64,000 nucleotides of DNA from Anaerotignum neopropionicum (GCF_001571775.1 NZ_LRVM01000002.1:124001-188000), one strand, 5' to 3'. Shown: positions 44,886-53,815, counted from the first letter of the stretch. The notes: a model not told the origin generated them from the sequence alone. Numbers and translations: made by a program.

Positions 44886-46322
44886 ATAGATTTCTGTCAT
44901 ATCCCCATCAGTATCATCAAGCGCAGCGCAGGCCGTTCTGCTGTTGCCGCAGCTGCTTACCGCAGCGGAACCAAGCTGACAAATGAATGGGACGGCATGA
45001 CCCACGACTACACCCGGAAAGGCGGCATTGTTCATGCGGAGATCATGCTGCCTGCCTACGCCCCGCCGGAATTTGCAGACCGTTCTATCCTCTGGAACAG
45101 CGTGGAGCAAATCGAGAAGGCAAGGGACAGCCAGCTTGCCCGCGAGATTGAAGCAGCCCTGCCCCGTGAACTGTCCGGCGAACAGCAGCTTGCCCTTGTG
45201 CGTGCCTATGTGAAGGACAACTTTGTAGACAAAGGAATGTGCGCCGACTTTGCCATCCATGACAAGGGAACCGGCAACCCCCATGTCCATATCATGCTGA
45301 CGCTCCGGCCTCTGAAAGAAAATGGACAGTGGGGCGCAAAGTGCCGCAAGGCATACGATCTGGACGAGAACGGCCAACGCATCCCGGACGGGAAAGGCGG
45401 CTGGAAGAACCACCGGGAGGACACCACCGACTGGAACGACAAAGGGAATGTGGAGATTTGGCGGGCGGCATGGGCGGCCTGCACCAACCGGGCATTGGAG
45501 GCCGCCGGTCATCCCGCCCTGGTAGACCACCGCAGCTACAAGCGGCAGGGCATTGATAAAATTCCCTCTGTCCATCTGGGGCCAGCCGCCAGCCAAATGG
45601 AAAAGCGCGGCATCCGCACCGACAAGGGCGAAGTAAACCGGCAGATCGCCGCCGACAATAAGCTGCTGAAAGAAATCAAGGCCCGCATTACCCGCCTCTA
45701 CAACTGGTCGAAGGCCGAGGCCGAGAAGCCGGAGGGCCAGCAGCCCAGCATGATTGACTTGTGGGAGGCCCAGCAGCAGCTCAAGCGGCCCGACACCCGC
45801 AGCGGAAAAATCCGGGCTTTGCAGGAGAGCGCCGCCCTGTTCAGCTTTTTGCAGGCAAACGGTATCCAGTCCATGCAGCAGCTCCATGAAAAAATTTCCG
45901 ATATGAACACCCGTTACTATGACCTGCGGGGAGAGATCGTTAAGGCCGAGCGCCGGGTCGCTGTCCTCACCGAGCGCGGGGAGATGTGGGCGCAGTACAA
46001 CAAGTACAAGGCTGTCCATAAGCAGCTTGCCAAGGTGAAGCCGGAGAAACGGGAACTGTTCGAGCAGCGCCACAGCCGGGAACTGATCCTGTATGATGCA
46101 GCAGCCCGGTATCTGAAAGAACTGAAAGACAGCGGCGAGGGGATAACCCCGAAGGCATGGCAGCGGGAGATCGACCAGCTGGCCGCTGGAAAGCAGACGG
46201 ACACGCTTGCCATGAAAGCCATGCGGGAGGATTTGAAAGCAGTGGAACGGCTCCGCAAAACCGCCGAGCAGCTGTCCAGACAGGAACGGGACAAGTCTCA
46301 CGACCGTGGGCCGGATCGGTAA
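44886..46322 (+). CDS. MobQ-type relaxase (MobA/MobL) of B1
   Basis: A 478-residue relaxase. The N-terminus IPISIIKRSAGRSAVAAAAY is the family signature, and the metal-binding histidines are in NPHVHIM (HVH at about residues 133-135). A long helical C-terminal half follows. It should nick the oriT at 44700. The start is odd: AAGGAGG (44871-44877) fits an ATA codon at 44886, whereas the in-frame GTG at 44877 overlaps the ribosome site and would put no site before it. I place the start at 44886, with the caution that ATA starts are rare. Confidence 0.82.
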   Translation: MDFCHIPISIIKRSAGRSAVAAAAYRSGTKLTNEWDGMTHDYTRKGGIVHAEIMLPAYAPPEFADRSILWNSVEQIEKARDSQLAREIEAALPRELSGEQQLALVRAYVKDNFVDKGMCADFAIHDKGTGNPHVHIMLTLRPLKENGQWGAKCRKAYDLDENGQRIPDGKGGWKNHREDTTDWNDKGNVEIWRAAWAACTNRALEAAGHPALVDHRSYKRQGIDKIPSVHLGPAASQMEKRGIRTDKGEVNRQIAADNKLLKEIKARITRLYNWSKAEAEKPEGQQPSMIDLWEAQQQLKRPDTRSGKIRALQESAALFSFLQANGIQSMQQLHEKISDMNTRYYDLRGEIVKAERRVAVLTERGEMWAQYNKYKAVHKQLAKVKPEKRELFEQRHSRELILYDAAARYLKELKDSGEGITPKAWQREIDQLAAGKQTDTLAMKAMREDLKAVERLRKTAEQLSRQERDKSHDRGPDR

Positions 46323-46393
46323 AGGATACTGCATTTTGGCGTACCCCTGTCAAGTGCGTCGCGTTTCACGACATACTTTTGCACACAGAAGAA

Positions 46394-46421
46394 CCGCCGT
46401 ACAGGTTTCCCCATACGGCGG
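46394..46421. terminator. Hairpin between convergent relaxase and toxin genes
   Basis: CCGCCGTA and TACGGCGG form a perfect eight-base stem with a 12-base loop. There is no clear T-run, so termination is plausible rather than certain. Confidence 0.45.
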
Positions 46422-46429
46422 CAGACTGT

Positions 46430-46720
46430 TTATTTGCCGAACAAGTCGCTGTGTGTGCCGGTGCGGGCCAGCGTCAGCACCAGAACATCATCTTCTATGC
46501 GGTAGACAAGCAGCCAGTCCGGGAGAATGTGACATTCCCGATGGCCTGCCCAATCGCCGGACAGGTCATGGTCACGGTTCTTATCCGGCAGCGGTTCGCC
46601 CATCGCCAGCAACGCTACGACCTGCTCCAGCACCTCGATCTTCAAGCCACGCTTGATGGCTCGTTTGTAGTCTTTTTTGAAACTGGTCGTGTACTTGACG
46701 GTATATTTGGTTTCTTTCAT
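46430..46720 (-). CDS. RelE/YafQ-type toxin
   Basis: A 96-residue basic protein with the YafQ/RelE pattern: YTTSFKKDYKRAIKRGLK at the start, GDWAGHRECHILPDWLLVYR in the middle with the histidine/aspartate residues of mRNA endonucleases, and LARTGTHSDLFG at the end. It should cut mRNA on the ribosome unless held by the antitoxin, whose gene overlaps its start by four bases. The pair probably stabilises the element. Confidence 0.88.
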   Translation of the reverse strand: MKETKYTVKYTTSFKKDYKRAIKRGLKIEVLEQVVALLAMGEPLPDKNRDHDLSGDWAGHRECHILPDWLLVYRIEDDVLVLTLARTGTHSDLFGK

Positions 46721-46995
46721 CTTTTCAGGTCAGCAAACAACTCGTCAAGGTCATTGTAGCCCTTTACAGACGGGTCTTTTGCAATCCTTTCCGCTTCCAG
46801 CATGGCAGCAACCGTTTCTTTGTTCGGCTGTTCCAGCCTTACCTCAAAGGGAATGCCGCCTTCACGAAGCGACTGGCGCACAAAGATGTTAAACGCCGTA
46901 GTCAGGTTCATGCCAAGTTCAGTAAACAATGCGTCCGCTTGCGCTTTCAAATCTGCGTCCATGCGGATACTGATGTTTGTGGTATTTCCAGCCAT
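46717..46995 (-). CDS. RelB/DinJ-type antitoxin
   Basis: A 92-residue antitoxin with an N-terminal ribbon-helix-helix (NISIRMDADLKAQADALFTE, GMNLTTAFNIFVRQ) and an acidic C-terminus that binds the toxin. I chose ATG 46995 (MAGNTTNISIRM) because AAAGGGG is spaced for it; an in-frame ATG 30 codons upstream has no ribosome site. The protein should also repress its own promoter with the toxin. Confidence 0.88.
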   Translation of the reverse strand: MAGNTTNISIRMDADLKAQADALFTELGMNLTTAFNIFVRQSLREGGIPFEVRLEQPNKETVAAMLEAERIAKDPSVKGYNDLDELFADLKR

Positions 46996-47121
46996 ACGAT
47001 CAACCCCTTTCTGCTGGCAATTATAGTATATGCCATTTGCACGAATAAAACAATGCTTTGCACGAATATTTAACAATAAATTCATTCAAGGAGGATACCT
47101 GCTTTATGAAAGAAATCATTT

Positions 47122-47520
47122 ATGAAGAACAACAAGTCTGAACCTATCCCCGTCATGGATTACCGCCAGTACCGCAGAGTGCGGAGGCTGGTGCATGAGT
47201 GCTGTAACTACATCGACGGAAACTGTATCGCCCTGGACGATGGGGAGAAATGTGTCTGTGTCCAGTCCATTTCCTATTCCCTGTTGTGCAGGTGGTTTCG
47301 GACGGCGGTATTGCCGCAGGATAAGGAACTGGAAACGGCGCTGTTCCACCGGATGAATGCGAAGAAATGCGCCGTATGCGGGGCGCTGTTTACCCCCGGT
47401 TCCAACCGGGCCAAATACTGCCCGGAATGTGCCGCACGCATGAAGCGGGTCAACGCCGCAAAGCGCAAGCGAAAACAACGGGAGAAATGTCACGCTTTAG
47501 GGGCTGAAAAACCCTTGTAA
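47122..47520 (+). CDS. Cysteine-rich VLP-domain protein
   Basis: A 132-residue basic protein with the zinc-finger pattern C-x2-C (CAVCGALF) and C-x2-C (CPECAARM) near its end, and more cysteines (CCNYIDGNC, CVCVQ) in the first half. It belongs to the Cys_rich_VLP group common in Tn4451-like elements. The basic tail suggests DNA or RNA binding. It is read from ATG 47122; an in-frame alternative start is not obvious. A terminator covers its stop codon. Confidence 0.75.
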   Translation: MKNNKSEPIPVMDYRQYRRVRRLVHECCNYIDGNCIALDDGEKCVCVQSISYSLLCRWFRTAVLPQDKELETALFHRMNAKKCAVCGALFTPGSNRAKYCPECAARMKRVNAAKRKRKQREKCHALGAEKPL

Positions 47521-47534
47521 ATCAAGGCTTTTTT
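47513..47534 (+). terminator. Terminator overlapping the stop codon of the VLP-domain gene
   Basis: CCTTG and CAAGG form a short stem with a five-base loop that includes the TAA stop, followed by TTTTTT. Confidence 0.6.
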
Positions 47535-47632
47535 CGAGGGTGTCAAAGGCAGGCTGATAGATTTATCCTCCGCCCCCTAAAACGGCCTTAAAATGCGTAC
47601 AGAATCCCAAGAGAACCCCAAGGAGGAACCCT

Positions 47633-48367
47633 ATGTCAGACAATCGAAAATATTATTATCTGAAACTCAAAGAAAACTATTTTGACGATGATTCCATCGT
47701 GCTGCTGGAAAGTATGCAGGATGGTGTGCTGTATTCCAACATTCTGCTCAAGCTGTATCTGAAATCGCTGAAACATGGTGGACGGCTTCAGCTTGACGAG
47801 GACATTCCTTACACGGCGCAGATGATCGCCACCATCACCCGCCAGCAGATCGGCACTGTGGAGAGAGCCTTGCAAATCTTCCTGAAGTTGGGCCTTGTGG
47901 AGGTGCTGGACAGCGGCACATTCTACATGAGCAACATCGAACTTTTAATCGGCCAGTCCTCTACCGAGGCCGAGCGAAAGCGGGCGGCGAGGCTCCAAAA
48001 CAAGGCTCTTTCCGCGCCCCGGACAAACGGCGGACATTTGTCCGACATTCGTCCACCAGAGATAGAGATAGAGTTAGAGAAAGAGATAGAGATAAAGAGA
48101 GAGATAGAGAAGGGACGCTCCGCCCGCGCCTATGGCCGTTACCAGAATGTTTTCCTGACGGACGGGGAACTGGCAGACTTACAGGCCAGCTTTCCCACTG
48201 TATGGGGCCAGTACATCGAAAAGCTGTCCGAGTACATGGCTTCTACCGGCAAGCGGTATCAGAGCCATGCCGCCACCATCCGGCGCTGGGCCGATGAGGA
48301 CGCGAAGAAAGCAGCCCCGCCCACCCGCAACCGGGATTACAGCGTAAAGGAGGATGAAACCGTATGA
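47633..48367 (+). CDS. Phage replisome organiser-like replication protein
   Basis: A 244-residue protein with the replisome-organiser N-terminal domain (YYYLKLKENYFDDDSIVLLESM) that binds the origin. A long stretch of alternating GAGATAGAGA-type codons encodes a charged EIEIELEKEIEIKREIEKG linker, which is a simple-sequence repeat. The C-terminus is a DnaD-like helix set. It is followed by the helicase loader gene, which overlaps by four bases, the usual pairing. Confidence 0.85.
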   Translation: MSDNRKYYYLKLKENYFDDDSIVLLESMQDGVLYSNILLKLYLKSLKHGGRLQLDEDIPYTAQMIATITRQQIGTVERALQIFLKLGLVEVLDSGTFYMSNIELLIGQSSTEAERKRAARLQNKALSAPRTNGGHLSDIRPPEIEIELEKEIEIKREIEKGRSARAYGRYQNVFLTDGELADLQASFPTVWGQYIEKLSEYMASTGKRYQSHAATIRRWADEDAKKAAPPTRNRDYSVKEDETV

Positions 48368-49227
48368 TTGAGATTACCGCAGAAATCCGGGCGCTGATCG
48401 ACAAGGCAGCCGTCGGTGTGGAACTGGCCGGGGACGAGTACATAGACCCGGCAGACGGGCTCATTCACTGTAAGAAATGCGGCGGCCAGAGGCAGACCGT
48501 TGTGCCATGCTTTGGGAAATCCGGCTACTTTATGCCGCGCTGCATCTGCCAGTGCCAGCGGGAGGCTGAGGAGCAGCGCAAGGCTGCTGAAGAACGGCAG
48601 CGCCGCATGGAGCGTATCAAACGCCGAAAGGCACAGGGCTTGCAAGACCGTTATCTGTATGACTACACATTTTTCAATGATAACGGGCAAAACCCATTGA
48701 TGGACAAGGCTCATGCCTATGTGGAGAACTGGAAGGAGGCATATAAGAGCAATATCGGGCTTTTGCTGTTTGGAGATGTGGGAACCGGCAAGTCTTTCTT
48801 CGCCGGATGTATTGCCAACGCTTTGCTTGACCAGGATGTGCCGGTGCTGATGACAAACTTCCCCACCATTCTGAACCGCCTGACCGGGATGTTCTCTGAG
48901 GACAGGTCGGAGTTTATTGCCAGCTTTGACGAATATGACCTGCTTATCATTGACGATTTGGGTGTGGAGCGCAGTACCGAATATGCTATGGAGCAGATGT
49001 TTTTCGTCATCGACAGCCGCTACCGCAGCCGCAGGCCCATGATTATCACAACAAACTTGAAACTGTCCGAGCTGAAAAACCCGCCTGACCTGGCTCACGC
49101 TCGTATCTATGACCGTATTTTGGAACGGTGTGCGCCGATTCTTTTTGACGGGAAGAATTTCCGGGAAGAAAATGCCGGTGCTACCCGACAGACAGCAAAA
49201 GACATTGTAAGCAGTAAGCAAGACTGA
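48364..49227 (+). CDS. DnaC-like helicase loader ATPase
   Basis: A 287-residue AAA+ ATPase. Walker A GDVGTGKSFF lies near residues 136-145 and Walker B LLIIDDLGVER near residue 195. The N-terminus has a zinc-ribbon-like part (CKKCGGQRQT and CICQCQR) and a charged coiled coil. It should load the replicative helicase at the element's origin, working with the replisome organiser. It is the second gene of a two-gene replication operon. Confidence 0.88.
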   Translation: MIEITAEIRALIDKAAVGVELAGDEYIDPADGLIHCKKCGGQRQTVVPCFGKSGYFMPRCICQCQREAEEQRKAAEERQRRMERIKRRKAQGLQDRYLYDYTFFNDNGQNPLMDKAHAYVENWKEAYKSNIGLLLFGDVGTGKSFFAGCIANALLDQDVPVLMTNFPTILNRLTGMFSEDRSEFIASFDEYDLLIIDDLGVERSTEYAMEQMFFVIDSRYRSRRPMIITTNLKLSELKNPPDLAHARIYDRILERCAPILFDGKNFREENAGATRQTAKDIVSSKQD

Positions 49228-49270
49228 TTTTTTACCGGGCGGCACAGACCCGTTCGGAGAAAGGAGCGCC

Positions 49271-49465
49271 ATGAACAGAGAACCCCGTACTATGCAGGTG
49301 GCAGACGCCGCTACTGCGTCCAGAGCGCCGGAAAACACGCCAGCGATGGTAAAGAAAATCGGCAAGACAACCTACAAGGTTCATGTCCATTTCAGCAATA
49401 CCAGCACAGAAACCATGAGCGATAAAATCAAGCGTATGCTCAAAAATGAAATTCAGCAGATGTGA
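49271..49465 (+). CDS. tnpW: TnpW-like transposon protein
   Basis: A 64-residue protein with the TnpW pattern (KIGKTTYKVHVHFSNTSTET, then SDKIKRMLKNE). The function is not known, but TnpW genes are typical of Tn4451-like elements. It lies near the right end of B1. Confidence 0.85.
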   Translation: MNREPRTMQVADAATASRAPENTPAMVKKIGKTTYKVHVHFSNTSTETMSDKIKRMLKNEIQQM

Positions 49466-49537
49466 CCGGCTGATAAAGCCAGCCGCCTTGTGTTAAACTG
49501 ATGATGGTACACGCCAAAACTTTTAGCCAAGGAGGAC

Positions 49538-49909
49538 ATGAAAATGCTGTACACAAAAAAAGAGAAAAATGAGATTGAGCGCGTCCGTAAAGTGTTCGAG
49601 AAACACATCCAACAAATGACTGCTTATGATTTGGTTTGGTCGGACAAGGTCGGCTATGTGTGGCTGGCAATATCTATCGACCCAGTCTATATTGATACCG
49701 GCAACTGGATAGAGTCCGCTGCTGGCCTTTGTTATGAGTGCTTGAATGATATAGCACTGGATGTTTTTGGAATGACCGGAAACGACCATGACTTCGAGGA
49801 CGCCGATCCGCTGGAACTGGCCGAGATTAAGCGGCGCTGGAAACCCTATATCGGCCAACTGCCGGAATATGCGTACCTTTGCGACGAACTGTTAAGCAGG
49901 AGCAAATAA
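49538..49909 (+). CDS. Unknown protein at the right end of B1
   Basis: A 123-residue acidic protein (MKMLYTKKEKNEIERVRKVF, and later NDHDFEDADPLELAEIKRRW). I do not recognise the family. It is well started behind AAGGAGG and followed by a strong terminator, so it is likely real. It is the last gene of B1 before the crossover site. Confidence 0.55.
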   Translation: MKMLYTKKEKNEIERVRKVFEKHIQQMTAYDLVWSDKVGYVWLAISIDPVYIDTGNWIESAAGLCYECLNDIALDVFGMTGNDHDFEDADPLELAEIKRRWKPYIGQLPEYAYLCDELLSRSK

Positions 49910-49916
49910 CCCATCC

Positions 49917-49957
49917 GCAAAAGTGTCAGGAGCTAAAATCTGCTTCTGGCACTTTTT
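49917..49957 (+). terminator. Terminator at the right end of B1
   Basis: AAAAGTGTCAGGAGC and GCTTCTGGCACTTTT pair with one mismatch and are followed by a T-run. It insulates the right end of B1 from the virD4 fragment behind it. Confidence 0.8.
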
Positions 49958-50006
49958 TGTGGCTTTTTTGTGAATTTGATTAAAAAGTCCTTGACAATTT
50001 GTCTCT

Positions 50007-50008
50007 GG
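50007..50008 (+). other. Right attachment core of element B1
   Basis: GG in GTCTCTGGCAAGACC; from here the reading frame continues as virD4. Confidence 0.7.
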
Positions 50009-50819
50009 CAAGACCGCCAAAAGTATTTTGATTTCTTGTGGGGCAAGGCTTGCCCCCTTTGACATTAAGGAACTTCGGGATTTAACAGAATATGACGAAC
50101 TGGAGCTTGATACCCTGGGTGATAGAAAGACAGCATTGTTTTTCATTATTTCCGATACTGATGATACCTTTAATTTCTTGGTATCAATGGCATACACACA
50201 GTTATTTAATCTACTTTGTGAAAAAGCTGATGATGTGTATGGTGGCAGACTTCCTATCCACGTTCGTTGTCTAATTGATGAAGCTGCTAATATTGGGCAG
50301 ATACCAAAGCTGGAAAAGCTAATGGCAACCATTCGTTCCAGAGAAATATCTGCTTGTCTTGTATTGCAGGCGCAGAGCCAGTTAAAGGCACTCTATAAGG
50401 ATAATGCCGATACTATTATCGGCAATTGCGACAGTATGATTTTTCTCGGTGGCAAAGAAAAAACTACATTAAAAGAACTAACTGAAACAATGGGCAAGGA
50501 AACGATTGATACTTATAATACTTCCGACACAAGAGGAAGTCAGAGAAGTTATGGGCAAAATTATCAGAAGTTGGGAAAGGAGCTTATGAGCATAGACGAG
50601 CTTGCTGTTATGGACGGCAGTAAGTGTATTTTACAGCTTCGAGGTGTTCGCCCATTCCTCTCGGATAAATATGATATAACAAAGCACAAAAACTATCAAT
50701 ATTTAGCCGATTATGATAAAAGAAACACCTTTAGTATAGAAAAGTATCTGTCCACAAAACTGAAAACAAAGCCCAACGATGTATATGAGGTTTATGAAAT
50801 GGGCGAAATCGAAGAATAA
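50007..50819 (+). pseudogene. virD4: VirD4 coupling protein of element B, C-terminal part
   Basis: The frame G-KTAKSILISCGARLAPF at 50007 continues exactly where the N-terminal part at 31139 stops. Walker B is HVRCLIDEAANIGQIP, and RSREISACLVLQ and QLRGVRPFLSDKYDI are typical of Tn1549-type VirD4. Joined at GG the two parts give a protein of about 586 residues, the usual length. On its own this fragment has no proper start before an internal ATT or ATG and lacks Walker A. Confidence 0.9.
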
Positions 50820-50850
50820 GGCACTACCGGTAATGGTGGTGTCTTTTCTA
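50820..50850 (+). terminator. Hairpin between virD4 and maff2
   Basis: GGCACTACC and GGTGGTGTC pair around GGTAAT, and TTTTC follows. It would reduce read-through into maff2. Confidence 0.5.
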
Positions 50851-50882
50851 CTACAAAAAACATTTAAAGGAGATTTTATATT

Positions 50883-50997
50883 ATGGATTTTTTTAATGAA
50901 GCAATAAAAGTATTACAAACTCTTGTTGTAGCACTTGGCGCGGGGCTTGGTATTTGGGGTGTCATCAACCTTTTGGAAGGCTATGGTAATGACAATC
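50883..50997 (+). CDS. Maff2-family membrane protein, exon 1
   Basis: The first 38 codons (MDFFNEAIKVLQTLVVALGA, then GLGIWGVINLLEGYGNDN) form the start of a Maff2-like membrane protein with one helix, found behind VirD4 in Tn1549-like ICEs and thought to belong to the transfer channel. The group II intron enters after the first base of codon 39. Exon 2 is at 53772-53815. Confidence 0.85.
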
Positions 50998-53771
50998 GTG
51001 CGACACGTTCCTAACTGAAAAGGTTAGGCACTAAGTCGAAAGGCATAATAGCCTGAAATCTTAGGAGAACTAACAATTCGATAGGTGGAATGAGGGAGTA
51101 ACGACCTAAAACGCCTACACTGATACTCCGATTGGCGGTGGTAATAGACTACCTAACCGTCAAAAGCTCGGTGAAGTCGGCAGAGAGTGACCGTAAGTAA
51201 AGGATTTTTCTTTACACGAAAGCTGTTCAGCGGTGAATGGTGTCACCTATATGTCGGGTGTCGAATACTCATGGTGAGAATGTGCATACCAAAGCACTGA
51301 CTACTTCCGAATGTACGGGTCTAAACGTTTGAATTTGCCTAACGGCAATTCCCATCAATGATGGGGTGTTCGTGGATAAGTAAGATTGGTTGTTATGAAA
51401 GTCCATATACCGTTACAGGCGGTAAGGTGTAAAAACTGAACACAGGCTTAGAGGAAGCACCTAAAAGTATTCAGCGTAAATATATTTACGCAGATAGAAT
51501 TGTTGGAACGTGGTAAACCGAGAACAAAGAGGCGGCCTAAAGCCATTGACGTGTTGGATGGGAAAATCCGTGGAATGTTCCTTGGATATAACCATTCTTT
51601 ATCTCGGTGAAAGTGGAGGCACAGTACCTATGAAGCGAGAATAATAAGCTCGTGGAGGGATAGCCTCTAGTCACAAGAAAGAATAAGAACTGAAATTAAG
51701 ACAAACACAGCTTCGAGTAAGACAAAGAAAATCAATTCCGAAAGGAGGCGATGACTGTGTCCACTTCGGAACAACACACGCTAAAACAAAGCAAAATCCG
51801 TTATACGGAATACTATGGACTGCAAAATCTTTATGATACTTTGTACAGCGACAGCGGTGGAAACAAAGTGTTTTCCAATTTAATGGAGCTAATTACTTCT
51901 AGGGAAAACATTAAACTTGCTTATCGCAATATCAAAGGAAACAAAGGCAGTCACACGGCTGGGGTGGATGGAAGAACTATCAAACATCTATCAAAGCTTA
52001 ACGAGGAGCAATTCATTTCTCTCATACAAAAACAGTTTCATTGGTATAAATCTCGCCCTGTGAAAAGGGTGGAAATTCCAAAATCAAACGGTAAGACCAG
52101 ACCCCTTGGAATACCTACCATTGTTGACCGCATTGTACAGCAATGTATTTTGCAAATCTTAGAGCCTATATGTGAGGCGAAATTTCATGAAAACTCACAT
52201 GGCTTTAGACCCAATAGAAGTACCGAGCACGCTATCGCCCAATGTTGCCGATATATGCAGATACAGCATTTGCATTATGTTGTGGATATTGATATACAGG
52301 GCTTCTTTGATAATGTATGTCACACAAAGCTCATGAGGCAGTTATGGCAAATGGGCATTCGGGACAAACGGCTACTATGTATCATCAAGGAAATGTTAAA
52401 GGCACAGATTGTTATGCCAAATGGCGAAACAGTCACTCCCACAAAAGGTACACCCCAAGGTGGTATTTTATCCCCACTACTCTCCAATGTCGTGCTAAAT
52501 GAATTGGATTGGTGGGTATCTTCCCAGTGGGAAACTATGCCGACCCATTACCCATATAAGCATAGGTGTAATCAGCAAGGTACAGAAATCAAAAGTCACA
52601 CTTACAGAGCCTTACGGCAGAGTAATTTAAAGGAAATGTATATCGTAAGATATGCTGATGATTTTAAGATATTTTGTCGTAGTCACCAAGAAGCAAAACG
52701 TGCATACACTTCCGTTAGCCTCTGGTTACAAGATAGGCTGAAATTAACAGTAAGTGAAGAAAAGTCAACAATTACAAATCTAAAACAACGGTATTCTGAG
52801 TTTTTAGGGTTTAAATTGAAGGTCAGACCAAAGGTTAAAAAGTTTGTTGTCAATTCTCATATGAGTGATAAAGCGGTCAAAAATGCCAAGGAAAATATCT
52901 CTAAGTGCATTAAGGCAATGAAAAGACCGTCAAATGAACGGGAGCAATACAAGGAGATAATCCAGTATAATGCCACCGTTGCAGGACTGCACAACTATTA
53001 TCGTGTAGCTACAAATGTGAGTTTGGATTTTGCAAAGATTGCTTTTCATACGAAAAAGCAGATGCACAACAGGCTAGAAATAAAAACCAGTGGAACATTA
53101 GCAAAAGGATTTATCAAAGAACGGTATGGAAAAAGTAAGCAACTACGCTTTTTAAATGGACATCCCCTGATACCAGTGGGATATGTTCAAACAAAGGACG
53201 CACAGCATAGGCGGAAAATAATCAATAAATACACCTTAGAGGGTCGGGAATGTATTCACCAAAATTTACGCATAGACGTGGATACAATGTTATGGCTCAT
53301 GCGACATCCAGTGCTTGATAAAAGCATTGAATTTGCAGACAACCGTATATCCCTATTCGCCGCCCAATATGGAAAATGTGCTGTTACAGGGGTAGCACTT
53401 CTACCCCATGACATTTACTGTCACCATAAAATCCCCCTTGAAAAAGGTGGTACTGACAGCTATAAAAATCTAGTCCTTGTTACAGAAAGCGTACATAGAC
53501 TTATTCATGCCACCAAAGACGATACAATCCAAAAATATATAAAAGAGCTTGGTCTAATAGGCAAGCAACTTGAGAAATGTAATAAACTCCGAACACAGGC
53601 AGAATTGCCAACGATTTAATCAGTAATATTAACTTGTTACGAAGTGTGTAAGTCTTAGTTAAAACGTGAAAATCTTTCTTGTGATGGAACGCCGTGTGCG
53701 GTGAAAGTCGCATGCACGGTGTGAAGCGGGGGAAAATCCAAAGATAACTTCAAAGGATTACCTATCGCTAT
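50998..53771 (+). mobile_element. Group II intron with maturase gene, about 2774 bases
   Basis: The start GTGCGAC, a structured 5' region of about 750 bases, a reverse transcriptase gene in domain IV, a domain V hairpin (about 53690-53723: GCCGTG, GGTGAAAGTC, CACGGT) and domain VI ending in CGCTAT are all present. Joining 50997 to 53772 restores the Maff2 frame (N-D-N-P-G-A-K-S-Q). The first 32 bases match the ORF-less intron at 29803. Compared with that intron, the domain V stem has changed on both sides (GAAA/TTTC against GCGG/TCGC), keeping the pairing. Confidence 0.93.
51751..53619 (+). CDS. ltrA: Group II intron reverse transcriptase/maturase with HNH endonuclease
   Basis: A 622-residue intron-encoded protein. 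The reverse transcriptase domain covers about residues 50-370, with the catalytic YADD at 301-304 and PKSNGKTRPLGIPTIVDR early on. The maturase (X) domain follows at about 400-520, and the C-terminal HNH nuclease has CAVTGVALLPHDIYCHHKIP and a downstream N/H pair (KNLVLVTES, HRLIHA). All parts look intact, so the intron should splice and move. It may also act on the ORF-less intron at 29803. Confidence 0.92.
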   Translation: MTVSTSEQHTLKQSKIRYTEYYGLQNLYDTLYSDSGGNKVFSNLMELITSRENIKLAYRNIKGNKGSHTAGVDGRTIKHLSKLNEEQFISLIQKQFHWYKSRPVKRVEIPKSNGKTRPLGIPTIVDRIVQQCILQILEPICEAKFHENSHGFRPNRSTEHAIAQCCRYMQIQHLHYVVDIDIQGFFDNVCHTKLMRQLWQMGIRDKRLLCIIKEMLKAQIVMPNGETVTPTKGTPQGGILSPLLSNVVLNELDWWVSSQWETMPTHYPYKHRCNQQGTEIKSHTYRALRQSNLKEMYIVRYADDFKIFCRSHQEAKRAYTSVSLWLQDRLKLTVSEEKSTITNLKQRYSEFLGFKLKVRPKVKKFVVNSHMSDKAVKNAKENISKCIKAMKRPSNEREQYKEIIQYNATVAGLHNYYRVATNVSLDFAKIAFHTKKQMHNRLEIKTSGTLAKGFIKERYGKSKQLRFLNGHPLIPVGYVQTKDAQHRRKIINKYTLEGRECIHQNLRIDVDTMLWLMRHPVLDKSIEFADNRISLFAAQYGKCAVTGVALLPHDIYCHHKIPLEKGGTDSYKNLVLVTESVHRLIHATKDDTIQKYIKELGLIGKQLEKCNKLRTQAELPTI

Positions 53772-53815
53772 CGGGGGCGAAATCGCAAGGTATTAAGCAG
53801 TTCATGGCTAATTAA
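53772..53815 (+). CDS. Maff2-family gene, exon 2, truncated
   Basis: After intron removal the frame continues PGAKSQGIKQFMAN and stops at 53813-53815. Family members continue with GGG and a second membrane helix of about 25 residues. The last two codons therefore belong to foreign sequence, and the gene is broken by the left border of element C. Confidence 0.8.

Larger units (their letters stand above)
32087..50008. mobile_element. Element B1: Tn4451-like integrative mobilisable element in virD4
   Basis: It starts with a large serine recombinase and TnpV and ends with TnpW, like Tn4451/Tn6218-type elements. The flanks fit a target GG: CTGCCGG on the left (GG at 32087-32088) and GGCAAGACC on the right (GG at 50007-50008). 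Joining them gives an intact in-frame VirD4 (KLAAGKTAKSIL). The interior is much richer in G+C than the flanks. Length is about 17.9 kb. It encodes its own oriT and relaxase but no transfer channel, so it needs a helper ICE. Confidence 0.88.
22425..53809. mobile_element. Element B: Tn1549-like ICE fragment, interrupted by B1 and two group II introns
   Basis: ParA, ParB, RepA, surface protein, PcfB, VirD4 and Maff2 occur in the order known from Tn1549-like ICEs. The left border is the break in the third recombinase of element A. The right side is lost inside maff2, where element C begins, so the relaxase, the transfer channel and the integrase of B are not in the window. B contains element B1 and two introns. 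The limits are inferred from where gene families break. Confidence 0.7.

Noticed and set aside
44856..46334. Long minus-strand frame of 492 codons opposite the B1 relaxase
   Set aside because: It mirrors the relaxase reading frame, whose family signature is unambiguous. The leucine/proline-rich translation is typical of antisense frames.
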